From an uncultured Bacteroidota bacterium (GTDB lineage Bacteria; Bacteroidota; Bacteroidia; Bacteroidales; SZUA-534), in the NCBI GenBank assembly GCA_937899145.1, contig CALBPW010000043.1, forward strand, positions 1 through 5,569: a stretch of DNA of 5,569 nt, in the 5' to 3' direction. This document shows positions 1 through 5,569 of the stretch, one piece after another. Numbering within the stretch: the stretch's first letter is position 1; every line of letters starts with the position of its first letter. Both the position numbers and the translations under genes were made by a program. The notes beneath the pieces were generated by a model that did not search any database, had not been told where the DNA came from, and was given only the letters and a program-made list of their open reading frames with translations.

Positions 1-389
1 TGCAGTCGTCGGATTTTTAGTCGCAATGTCGACCGTCCTGAGCGGCTTCATCAAAGTCGGAATCGGTTTCATTGCGGCGCGAATAATTAAATCTTCGCCG
101 TTGGTCATGCCGCCTTCAAAGCCGCCCGCCCGATTTGTTTTGCGAAAAATTTTCCCGCCGTCAATAAAAATTTCGTCGTGAACTTCGCTACCGAGTTTGG
201 AAGCGTTCGCAAAACCGTCGCCAAGCTCCACAGCCTTTATCGCTTGAATCGACATAAACGCCGCCGCAAATTTCGCGTCCAATTTCCTATCCCATTGAAT
301 GTGACTGCCTAAACCCGCTGGCACGCCCGAAATTTTTATCTCGAAAATGCCGCCAACAGTATCGCCTAAATTTTTAGCCGCGTCAATGC
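1..389 (-). other. aroC: Chorismate synthase (AroC) C-terminal segment, joined in frame to UvrA; truncated by window edge
   Basis: Residues ~445-573 of the minus-strand frame match chorismate synthase, the FMN-dependent enzyme that converts 5-enolpyruvylshikimate-3-phosphate to chorismate in aromatic amino acid synthesis. Visible family motifs in order: [10 protein letters not shown] (452-461), [10 protein letters not shown] (464-473), [19 protein letters not shown] (477-495), ELGDGF (498-503), GSEVHDEIF (510-518), [17 protein letters not shown] (527-543) and [20 protein letters not shown] (548-567). This corresponds roughly to residues 235-365 of a ~390-aa enzyme. The N-terminal two thirds, including the GESHG start motif, are absent, so this piece alone cannot be active. 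The motifs follow the Bacillus-type subgroup (SEVHDE, GGxEGGMTxG) and not the subgroup with GGIxGGIS that I recall from Bacteroides. Hand-counted G+C of 1-360 is about 50% against about 38% for 421-780. The identity is secure; its attachment to uvrA is probably artefactual or recombinational. Confidence 0.88.
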
Positions 390-1719
390 GATTTTTAATT
401 TCAACCAGCAATCTGCCCGCTACTTTCTCATCGTGCGCATCTAATTTTATGTTTTTGAAAATCAGGTTCAACTCATCAATTGGAAGGTTTACTAATTCGA
501 CGATTGAGTGTCCGTCAATTTTTACATATTCAGCATCCTTTTTTAGCCTTGTCCCTTGACAATCAGGGCATATAGTGCGCCCACGATAGCGCGCCATCAT
601 CACACGATATTGAATTTTATACGAGTTTTGCTCAACAAAAGCGAAGAAATCGTTTATACCATGAAAATATCGGTTTCCCGTCCATAGCAAGTTGTATTGT
701 TCTTTTGTTAACTCGTTGATTGGTTTATGGATAGGAAAATTAAAACGGTCGGCAACCCTGATTAGCTCGTTTTTCCACTCCGACATTTTTTCGCCTCGCC
801 AACAAACAATGGCATCTTGATACACCGACAGGCTTTTGTTTGGAATGACAAGGTCCGGGTCGATGCCGATGATATTGCCAAAGCCACCACAGGTGGGGCA
901 TGCACCAAGTGGAGTGTTGAAACTAAACATGTGCTCGGTTGGCTCAAAAAAAGTCATTCCATCGGCTTCAAACCGGTTAGAGAAGGTATAGGTTTCGGTT
1001 CCACTGCTGCGCAGCAATTTAATAATACATTCACCAATACCTTCAAAAAAAGCAGTCTGTACAGAGTCGGCAATCCGGCTCAAATTGTCGCGGTCGTTGT
1101 TAACAATAATGCGGTCGATGACGATATTTATTTTCTCATCAGCACCAGCTTTAAAATCATCGATATTGACAATTTCATCATTTTTTTCAATTCGACTAAA
1201 CCCTTGTTGTTTAAGTATTTCCAACGATTTGGTTAACGTCCTGCCTTTAATTGGTTTGAGTGGAGCTAAAATTAAGGCTTTTGTGTTATCGGGGAACGAG
1301 GCGATAAAATCGACTACGTCTTGCACTGTGTGCTTTTTCACCAATTGCCCCGAAATGGGCGAATACGTTTTGCCGACACGCGCAAATAGGAGTTTTAAAT
1401 AGTCGTAAATCTCGGTAGATGTGCCAACTGTGGAACGCGGATTGCGACTGTTGACCTTTTGCTCGATGGCGATTGCAGGCGGAATACCTTTTATATAGTC
1501 GGTTTCGGGTTTGTTTATTCGCCCTAAAAATTGACGCGCGTATGCCGATAGGCTCTCAACGTAGCGTCGTTGTCCTTCGGCATAAAGCGTATCAAAGGCT
1601 AACGACGATTTGCCGCTGCCCGACAAACCTGTGATAACAACCAATTTGTTACGCTCAATTTTTAAGTCGATATTTTTTAGATTATTTACCCGAGCACCCT
1701 TTATTTCGATGTGATTCAT
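1..1719 (-). CDS. uvrA: UvrA N-terminal half continuing in frame into a chorismate synthase C-terminal segment (partial, chimeric)
   Basis: Seen: a 573-codon frame starts at ATG 1717-1719 and stays open to the window edge. Residues 1 to ~444 are UvrA, the ATPase that with UvrB finds bulky DNA lesions in nucleotide excision repair. Walker [10 protein letters not shown] is at 31-39 (K37), followed by the UvrA hallmarks [16 protein letters not shown] (51-66) and [11 protein letters not shown] (91-101). Residues ~115-255 fit the UvrB-binding region. CPTC (274-277) and CPDC (385-388) are cysteine pairs. The first CxxC of Escherichia coli-type UvrA is absent, with [11 protein letters not shown] at 244-254 instead; I believe this is usual in Bacteroidota. 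After VEIKNR (439-444) the expected linker, LSGGES signature and second ATPase half (UvrA is about 940 aa) are missing and chorismate synthase sequence follows. A product of this frame could not be a complete UvrA. There is no Shine-Dalgarno before the start. The UvrA identity is very secure; the joined gene being real is doubtful. Confidence 0.9.
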   Translation of the reverse strand, partial: MNHIEIKGARVNNLKNIDLKIERNKLVVITGLSGSGKSSLAFDTLYAEGQRRYVESLSAYARQFLGRINKPETDYIKGIPPAIAIEQKVNSRNPRSTVGTSTEIYDYLKLLFARVGKTYSPISGQLVKKHTVQDVVDFIASFPDNTKALILAPLKPIKGRTLTKSLEILKQQGFSRIEKNDEIVNIDDFKAGADEKINIVIDRIIVNNDRDNLSRIADSVQTAFFEGIGECIIKLLRSSGTETYTFSNRFEADGMTFFEPTEHMFSFNTPLGACPTCGGFGNIIGIDPDLVIPNKSLSVYQDAIVCWRGEKMSEWKNELIRVADRFNFPIHKPINELTKEQYNLLWTGNRYFHGINDFFAFVEQNSYKIQYRVMMARYRGRTICPDCQGTRLKKDAEYVKIDGHSIVELVNLPIDELNLIFKNIKLDAHDEKVAGRLLVEIKNRIDAAKNLGDTVGGIFEIKISGVPAGLGSHIQWDRKLDAKFAAAFMSIQAIKAVELGDGFANASKLGSEVHDEIFIDGGKIFRKTNRAGGFEGGMTNGEDLIIRAAMKPIPTLMKPLRTVDIATKNPTTA

Positions 1720-1786
1720 ATCTATTTAAAAATCAATCTGTTTCTTTCAGTTTCAAAACAAAAAGAAAATGTCTTCAAATTTTTTG

Positions 1787-1794
1787 CAAAGATA
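1787..1794 (-). promoter_or_regulatory. Bacteroidota-type -7 promoter element for uvrA
   Basis: Read on the minus strand the octamer is TATCTTTG, an exact match to the TAnnTTTG -7 consensus of Bacteroidota promoters. It lies about 68 nt upstream of the uvrA start and faces it, implying a leader of roughly 60 nt. No good TTTG -33 element is present at the usual distance; the nearest candidate is GTTG at 1823-1820, which is somewhat far. An 8-mer with two free positions occurs by chance in A/T-rich DNA, so the assignment rests on position and orientation. Confidence 0.45.
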
Positions 1795-1893
1795 ATTTTT
1801 GTATGCCAGTTTTTTGAGTCAACTCGCAAAAATTGACGTTCACGCCATAAAATTGTTAGTTGGTAAAACAAAAAAGTTAAAAAAATGTTAATG

Positions 1894-1926
1894 TTAGAAC
1901 CACCGTTTTTAAAATTTCTATATTTG
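1894..1926 (+). promoter_or_regulatory. Bacteroidota-type promoter for the ECF sigma factor gene
   Basis: TATATTTG at 1919-1926 matches the TAnnTTTG -7 consensus exactly. TTAG at 1894-1897 is a weak match to the TTTG -33 element, 21 nt upstream. Transcription would start near 1930-1935, giving a leader of about 75-80 nt before the sigma-factor ATG. This leader would include both AGGAGG sequences. The element looks like a primary sigma (SigABfr-type) promoter, so nothing here shows autoregulation by the ECF factor. Confidence 0.5.
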
Positions 1927-1935
1927 TCGGCATAA

Positions 1936-2016
1936 CTAAAAACGCTAATTAATATAGGAGGAACGCTTATCGAAAAATAATTACTCTAAAAACTAAAATA
2001 GGAGGTAGTTATGGAA
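1936..2016 (+). repeat. Imperfect tandem duplication of the ribosome-binding/start region before the sigma factor
   Basis: Two copies share the same order of blocks. Copy 1 has CTAAAAAC (1936-1943), ATAGGAGG (1954-1961) and TTATCGAA (1967-1974). Copy 2 has CTAAAAAC (1986-1993), ATAGGAGG (1998-2005) and TTATGGAA (2009-2016), the last containing the true ATG start. In copy 1 the start position reads ATC (1969-1971), followed by GAA, AAA and a TAA stop (1978-1980). The copies differ by short indels between the blocks. This could be a decayed duplication, a standby ribosome site, or a three-codon leader using a very weak ATC start. Confidence 0.5.
2000..2005 (+). promoter_or_regulatory. Strong Shine-Dalgarno AGGAGG of the sigma factor gene
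   Basis: A perfect AGGAGG ends 5 nt before the ATG at 2011 and fixes that start. It stands out because the other three genes here have A/T-rich leaders without any such motif, as is usual in Bacteroidota. An identical AGGAGG lies 44 nt upstream (1956-1961). Confidence 0.75.
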
Positions 2017-2610
2017 CTTCATAGTCTGACTGATTGTGAGTTAGTTAAGCAGTATATTAATGGCGATTTCCAAAGCCTTGAAGAATTAATAAACCGTTAC
2101 AAGAATCGGGTATTCTCGTACATTGTAATGGTGGTGAAAAACAAGGAATTGGCCGAAGACATTTTCCAAGATACATTTGTAAAAGTTGTTCGCTCTCTTG
2201 ACAGTGGCAGTTATAAAGATGATGGCAGATTTGGACCGTGGGTGATGCGCATCGCGCACAATCTGATTATCGACTATTATAGGCGCAGCAAGCATTTGCC
2301 GACAATTTCGGGCGACGACGAAGAAAAAAAAGTGTTTAACACAATCGGCATTTTTGATAGGAATGTTGAAGACAATTACGAACTGAAACAAAAACATACC
2401 GATTTGCGAAAATTGATTAACAATTTGCCTCCTGAACAATGCGCTGTTGTTAAGTACCGATATGTTTACGATATGAGTTTCAAAGAGATAGCTGAATTAA
2501 CAGGTGTCAGCATCAATACCGCATTGGGGCGTATGCGTTATGCACTGATCAACTTGCGCAAAATGATGAATGTGGAAATTGTTGAAACAGAAAGTATTGA
2601 AGACATTTAA
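2011..2610 (+). CDS. ECF (sigma-70 family) RNA polymerase sigma factor
   Basis: This 199-aa protein is an extracytoplasmic-function sigma factor that would direct RNA polymerase core to a small set of promoters. Region 2 spans about residues 22-95: LAEDIFQDTFVKV (47-59) is the core-binding 2.2 segment, and FGPWVMRIAHNLIIDYYRR (74-92) is the -10-recognition 2.4 segment. An acidic linker (about 100-130) leads to region 4 at 132-186. There LPPEQ (139-143) precedes the helix-turn-helix FKEIAELTGVSINTALGRMR (157-176), which contacts the -35 element. Length is normal for the family (about 160-200 aa). The start is fixed by AGGAGG. It is monocistronic: a terminator follows within 35 nt and no FecR- or RseA-like anti-sigma gene is adjacent, so its control is not evident here. 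Sigma regions and family are clear; target genes are unknown. No transmembrane segment is seen. Confidence 0.95.
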   Translation: MELHSLTDCELVKQYINGDFQSLEELINRYKNRVFSYIVMVVKNKELAEDIFQDTFVKVVRSLDSGSYKDDGRFGPWVMRIAHNLIIDYYRRSKHLPTISGDDEEKKVFNTIGIFDRNVEDNYELKQKHTDLRKLINNLPPEQCAVVKYRYVYDMSFKEIAELTGVSINTALGRMRYALINLRKMMNVEIVETESIEDI

Positions 2611-2644
2611 TAAACTACTGATATATAGATTGTTATACAATTAA

Positions 2645-2692
2645 GCGCCAAAAGTACAGAAAATGAATTCTGCGCTTTTGGTGTTTTTTTTT
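2645..2692 (+). terminator. Intrinsic terminator of the sigma factor gene
   Basis: Arms 2645-2661 and 2668-2684 form a stem of about 17 pairs with three G-U wobbles and one A-C mismatch (2656/2673). The loop is 6 nt (2662-2667). Nine consecutive T residues follow (2684-2692), the first of which can also pair as the last stem base. It lies 35 nt past the sigma-factor stop and separates that gene from the ligase gene. On the minus strand the A-tract is on the wrong side and there is no T-run, so it acts rightward only. Confidence 0.9.
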
Positions 2693-2704
2693 GTGTTTTG
2701 GTAT

Positions 2705-2712
2705 AATTTTTG
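2705..2712 (+). promoter_or_regulatory. Possible -7 promoter element for the acyl-CoA ligase gene
   Basis: AATTTTTG matches TAnnTTTG at all but its first base and sits 42 nt before the ATG at 2754. The preceding terminator means the ligase gene needs its own promoter, and this is the best candidate in the 61-nt gap. A TTTG at 2690-2693 is too close to serve as a normal -33 element. The start codon has an A-rich leader and no Shine-Dalgarno. Confidence 0.25.
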
Positions 2713-2753
2713 CTTTATAATTAAATGATTTATAACTAATTAACAATAAAACT

Positions 2754-4418
2754 ATGGTGGTTCAAGGCAATTTAGTTAAATGCTACGAGCAGAATTTCCG
2801 CAAACATTGGGATTTACCAGCCCTTTCAATCTACAAAAGTTCAACAACAACCTACGGCCAAATGGCTGAACAAATTGTGAAATTACAATTGATGTTCAAA
2901 AAATGCGGCATCGAAGCAGGCAGCAAAATCGCACTTATTGGCAAAAGCCACCCTAATTGGGCTATATCCTACATATCTATAATAACTTACGGCTGCACAG
3001 TTGTCCCCATTCTGGTCGATTTTCACCCGGCCGATGTGCAAAACCTAATAACCCATTCCGATGCCGTTCTACTCTTTTGCGGCGATATGGTGTTACCTAC
3101 TCTTGAGGCTGAAAAAATGCCACTTTTGCGAGCAATCATAAACATGACAAATTTTACCGTCGATTTTGAGCGTGGCGGGAACGAAATAACTTCGACATTA
3201 AACTCAATTGATGAGATTTTCGCAAAAGCATATCCTAATGGGTTTAAGCCTGAGAATCTGCAATTTCCTGAGGTTAGCAACAATAATCTTGGTGTCATCA
3301 GTTACACATCGGGCACCACAGGATTTTCAAAAGGAGTAATGTTACCAATCCGCAGTTTGATGGCCAACATTGAGTATGCCATTCGCAATATGCGCCTTGA
3401 TGCAGGCGACCGCATACTCAGCATTTTGCCACTTGCACATGCCTACGGCTGCGCCTTTGAGCTACTTTGGCCACTAATGGCAGGAGTACACATCACATTC
3501 CTTGGACGCACAGCCGGCCCAACAGTCTTACTTGAAGCGTTCAAAGTTGTCAATCCGCACCTATTACTATTAGTGCCACTGCTGATTGAAAAAATTTATA
3601 AAAAGCAAGTTTTGCCAAAAATCAGCACTACAGGCATGCGTATCGCCTTAAATATACCAATAGTTAATAAGATAATTTACAAGAAGATACGCGAATCGTT
3701 ATCGGCGGCTTTTGGCAATAGTTTCCGCGAGGTGGTAATTGGTGGGGCTGCGCTAAACCCCGATGTTGAAAATTTCTTGCATCGCATAAAATTCCACTAC
3801 TCAGTAGGTTACGGAATGACAGAGTGCGGACCACTTGTTAGCTATGCAGGCTGGCGTTTGGCGCGAAAAGGCTCGTGCGGACGTTTAGTTGATGCGCTCG
3901 AAATGCTTGTTGATTCGCCCGACCCGGAGCATCAGCCCGGCGAAATACTTGTGCGTGGCGAAGGCGCAATGCTTGGCTACTATAAAAATCCATCGGCAAC
4001 CGAAAAAACAATAGATAAAGAAGGATGGCTGCACACAGGCGACCTTGGCATTGTTGACCGCGACGGGTTTATCCACCTAAAAGGCCGCAGCAAAAGTATG
4101 ATTCTTGGTCCATCGGGCGAAAATATTTATCCTGAAGAGATTGAAGCTAAATTGAACGCACTGCCTTTTGTGCAAGAGCAACTTGTGATTGCCGACCAAA
4201 ATAAACTTGTGGCATTAGTTTATCCCGATGTCGATTTAATGAAAAACAGCGGCTTACAAATGACTGATTTGGAAGCGATTATGGAAAACAACCGGAAAGA
4301 ATTGAACGACACTTTGCCGAAATTTATGCAAGTATCGCGCATCCAATTGCAAGCAAAAGAATTTGAAAAGACACCAAAACAAAGCATAAAGAGATTCTTG
4401 TACGAAGTGCAGAATTAG
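2754..4418 (+). CDS. AMP-forming acyl-CoA synthetase, long-chain fatty acid-CoA ligase-like
   Basis: This 554-aa enzyme belongs to the ANL adenylating superfamily and probably activates a fatty acid with ATP to acyl-AMP, then to acyl-CoA, in the cytoplasm or at the inner membrane face. Motifs in order: the P-loop-like YTSGTTGFSKGV (184-195), LPLAHAYG (about 225-232), YGMTECGP (353-360; adenine/Mg binding), TGDLG (428-432; D430 binds ribose), GRSKSMI (444-450; hinge) and NIYPEEIE. The C-terminal A10 motif reads TPKQSIKR (540-547): the position of the usual catalytic lysine (TGKIKR-type) is Ser544, with lysines at 542 and 546 close by. Length suits a compact bacterial long-chain ligase. The TSGTTG and TECGP motifs favour acyl-CoA synthetase; acyl-ACP synthetase or another acid substrate cannot be excluded. 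No signal peptide or membrane helix is evident. It appears to be a separate unit from the upstream sigma gene. Confidence 0.9.
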   Translation: MVVQGNLVKCYEQNFRKHWDLPALSIYKSSTTTYGQMAEQIVKLQLMFKKCGIEAGSKIALIGKSHPNWAISYISIITYGCTVVPILVDFHPADVQNLITHSDAVLLFCGDMVLPTLEAEKMPLLRAIINMTNFTVDFERGGNEITSTLNSIDEIFAKAYPNGFKPENLQFPEVSNNNLGVISYTSGTTGFSKGVMLPIRSLMANIEYAIRNMRLDAGDRILSILPLAHAYGCAFELLWPLMAGVHITFLGRTAGPTVLLEAFKVVNPHLLLLVPLLIEKIYKKQVLPKISTTGMRIALNIPIVNKIIYKKIRESLSAAFGNSFREVVIGGAALNPDVENFLHRIKFHYSVGYGMTECGPLVSYAGWRLARKGSCGRLVDALEMLVDSPDPEHQPGEILVRGEGAMLGYYKNPSATEKTIDKEGWLHTGDLGIVDRDGFIHLKGRSKSMILGPSGENIYPEEIEAKLNALPFVQEQLVIADQNKLVALVYPDVDLMKNSGLQMTDLEAIMENNRKELNDTLPKFMQVSRIQLQAKEFEKTPKQSIKRFLYEVQN

Positions 4419-4455
4419 GCGGAAGTTGGAGTGAAACGGTTTGGGATTTGCATCT

Positions 4456-4519
4456 TTTTTCCAGCAAAAACGCAATTTGATTTCTAAACAATTAGAAAAA
4501 AGGTATTTTCGCTGAAAAA
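4456..4519. repeat. Imperfect nested inverted repeat between the ligase and aminotransferase genes
   Basis: An inner perfect hairpin pairs TTTCTAA (4481-4487) with TTAGAAA (4492-4498) around the loop ACAA. An outer stem pairs 4456-4465 with 4511-4519 (CAGC with GCTG plus five T-A pairs, one bulged C at 4461). A further four A-T pairs lie just inside it (4467-4470 with 4506-4509). It could slow or end transcription from the ligase gene, or fold in the aminotransferase leader. There is no classic G/C stem plus T-run, so I do not call it a terminator. Confidence 0.35.
4504..4511 (+). promoter_or_regulatory. Possible -7 promoter element for the aminotransferase gene
   Basis: TATTTTCG matches TAnnTTTG with one mismatch and lies 25 nt before the ATG at 4537. 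A TTTG at 4476-4479 could be the -33 element, but the 24-nt spacing is on the long side. The gene could equally be read from the ligase promoter across the 118-nt gap. Confidence 0.25.
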
Positions 4520-4536
4520 TTATAAAATAACCAATT

Positions 4537-5569
4537 ATGATAAATTTCACAGTTGGGCCAGTGCAAATGGACGAAGAAACATGCAAAATAGGTGCTGAAC
4601 AAGTTCCCTACTTTCGTACACCCGAATTTTCGACACTGATGAAAGAAAACGAAAAACTACTATGCAATTTTTTTGATGCGCCAGCCAATTCGCGGGTTGT
4701 CTTTCTAACAGGCTCCGGCACAGCAAGTATGGAAGGCGGAGTAATGAACTTTTTCACCCAAAATGACAATGTTTTGGTAGTGAATGGTGGCAGTTTTGGA
4801 CATCGATTTGTCGAACTCTGCCAAACACACGAAATCCCCTTTACCGAAATAAATCTGAATTATGGTCAACCATTAACCAAAGAGATTCTATATCAATTTG
4901 ACAATAAACAATATACGGGGATGATTTTGCAACTTTGCGAAACCTCAACTGGCATATTGTACGATATGAATATGATTGGTGAATTTTGCCAAAAGAACAA
5001 TATTTTTCTTTTTGTTGATGCCGTAAGCGGATTTATCGCCGACAAGTTTTCGATGCGGCAAATGCACGTCAACGCGGCAATTACAGGCAGCCAAAAAGCA
5101 CTATCGCTACCACCGTCAATGAGTTTTACTGTACTTGATGCCGAGGCTCAAAAACGTTGCCACACCAATAAGGTTAAAAGCATGTACTTTAATTATGCTG
5201 ATTATCTGCAAAATGGCGAACGCGGACAAACACCATTCACGCCTGCTGTTGGCACTCTTATCCAACTAAACGAAAAACTCCGCAGAATAGAAAAAATGGG
5301 TGGCATATCGGTTCTAAACAATGCCGCGCAACAACGCGCACAATATTTCAGAAACAAAATAAAACCCCTGCCATTAAAGCAATTTATTGCCGAAAAAGAC
5401 GCCTCAAACTGTGTAACCGCACTTACGCCAACTAACAACCAAGTAAACGCACACCATATTTTCGAAGTAATAAAAGACGAATATGGGATTTGGATTTGTC
5501 CAAACGCTGGCGATATGGCAGAAAAAGTTTGTCGCGTGGGGCACAGTGGCAACATTACAAATCAAGAAA
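4537..5569 (+). CDS. Class V PLP-dependent aminotransferase (3' end cut by window)
   Basis: The frame runs 344 codons to the window edge. The protein is a fold-type I, class V aminotransferase of the alanine-glyoxylate / 2-aminoethylphosphonate transaminase group. It would move an amino group between an amine or amino acid and a 2-oxo acid in the cytoplasm. It begins with the family's substrate loop, INFTVGPVQM (2-11). The PLP phosphate-binding loop is TGSGTASMEGG (58-68), the PLP-ring aspartate is D161 in FVDAVSGF (159-166), and the Schiff-base lysine is K187 in TGSQKALSLPPS (183-194). Near the end RVGHSGNIT matches the conserved RxGHxG carboxylate-binding arginine region, so only a few tens of residues should be missing (family about 360-380 aa). 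All core catalytic residues are present. The start is supported by the family N-terminus, although there is no Shine-Dalgarno. The substrate cannot be told from this window; no phosphonate or glyoxylate gene is visible beside it. Confidence 0.88.
   Translation, partial: MINFTVGPVQMDEETCKIGAEQVPYFRTPEFSTLMKENEKLLCNFFDAPANSRVVFLTGSGTASMEGGVMNFFTQNDNVLVVNGGSFGHRFVELCQTHEIPFTEINLNYGQPLTKEILYQFDNKQYTGMILQLCETSTGILYDMNMIGEFCQKNNIFLFVDAVSGFIADKFSMRQMHVNAAITGSQKALSLPPSMSFTVLDAEAQKRCHTNKVKSMYFNYADYLQNGERGQTPFTPAVGTLIQLNEKLRRIEKMGGISVLNNAAQQRAQYFRNKIKPLPLKQFIAEKDASNCVTALTPTNNQVNAHHIFEVIKDEYGIWICPNAGDMAEKVCRVGHSGNITNQE

Noticed and set aside
347..559. Plus-strand 70-aa open frame over the UvrA/AroC joint
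   Set aside because: It is antisense to the minus-strand frame whose codons match known proteins on both sides; no start signal supports it.
817..1402. Plus-strand open frames at 817-1236 and 1085-1402
   Set aside because: They lie antisense inside well-matched uvrA codons, have no family resemblance or ribosome-binding site, and arise from the stop-poor complement of the gene.
1720..2010. A small gene or structured RNA in the 291-nt divergent intergenic region
   Set aside because: No frame with a credible start and length was found and no riboswitch-like pattern was recognised; the promoter elements and duplicated leader explain what is visible.
2086..2439. Minus-strand 117-aa open frame inside the sigma factor
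   Set aside because: It covers the opposite strand of regions 2 and the linker of the ECF sigma factor and has no recognisable features.
5202..5555. Minus-strand 117-aa open frame
   Set aside because: It is antisense to the class V aminotransferase, which keeps conserved motifs such as RVGHSGNIT in the plus frame.
2754..5569. Ligase plus aminotransferase as a two-gene pathway operon
   Set aside because: They are co-oriented but 118 nt apart with an inverted repeat and a possible promoter between them, and no shared substrate can be argued from sequence.
1..5569. Mobile element, CRISPR array or novel defence system
   Set aside because: No transposase, integrase, regularly spaced repeats, terminal inverted repeats or toxin-like genes were seen; all gene families are ordinary chromosomal ones.

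Overview
The window looks like a Bacteroidota chromosome, most likely Bacteroidales. Both the uvrA start and the sigma-factor start are preceded by perfect TAnnTTTG elements, the -7 motif of Bacteroidota promoters. Three of the four starts lack a Shine-Dalgarno sequence and have A/T-rich leaders instead. The ECF sigma factor, acyl-CoA ligase and UvrA resemble Bacteroidales versions as I remember them. G+C is about 38% in a hand-counted 360-nt stretch of uvrA.

Layout. Positions 1719 down to 1 (minus strand) hold one open frame that leaves the window. Its first ~444 codons are the N-terminal half of UvrA, the damage-recognition ATPase of nucleotide excision repair. Its last ~129 codons are the C-terminal part of chorismate synthase (AroC), joined in frame near 385-410, where UvrA should continue to its LSGGES signature. 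G+C rises to about 50% on the AroC side, and the AroC segment is not the subtype I associate with Bacteroidales. This is the most striking feature of the window. An assembly or amplification chimera is the simplest explanation; a genuine rearrangement or fusion cannot be excluded from sequence alone.

Positions 1720-2010 form a divergent intergenic region with a promoter element on each strand. The rightward leader contains a near-duplicated ribosome-binding/start region, the first copy having ATC in place of ATG. It leads into a 199-aa ECF sigma factor (2011-2610) with no anti-sigma gene beside it, closed by a strong intrinsic terminator (2645-2692). Next come a 554-aa long-chain acyl-CoA synthetase-like AMP-forming ligase (2754-4418), a 118-nt gap with an imperfect inverted repeat, and a class V PLP-dependent aminotransferase (4537 onward) cut by the window end probably a few tens of codons short of its stop.

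The four genes do not form an obvious pathway: DNA repair, transcription control, fatty-acid activation and amino transfer appear to be separate transcription units. I found no tRNA, rRNA, CRISPR array, insertion sequence or recognisable novel defence or mobile system.
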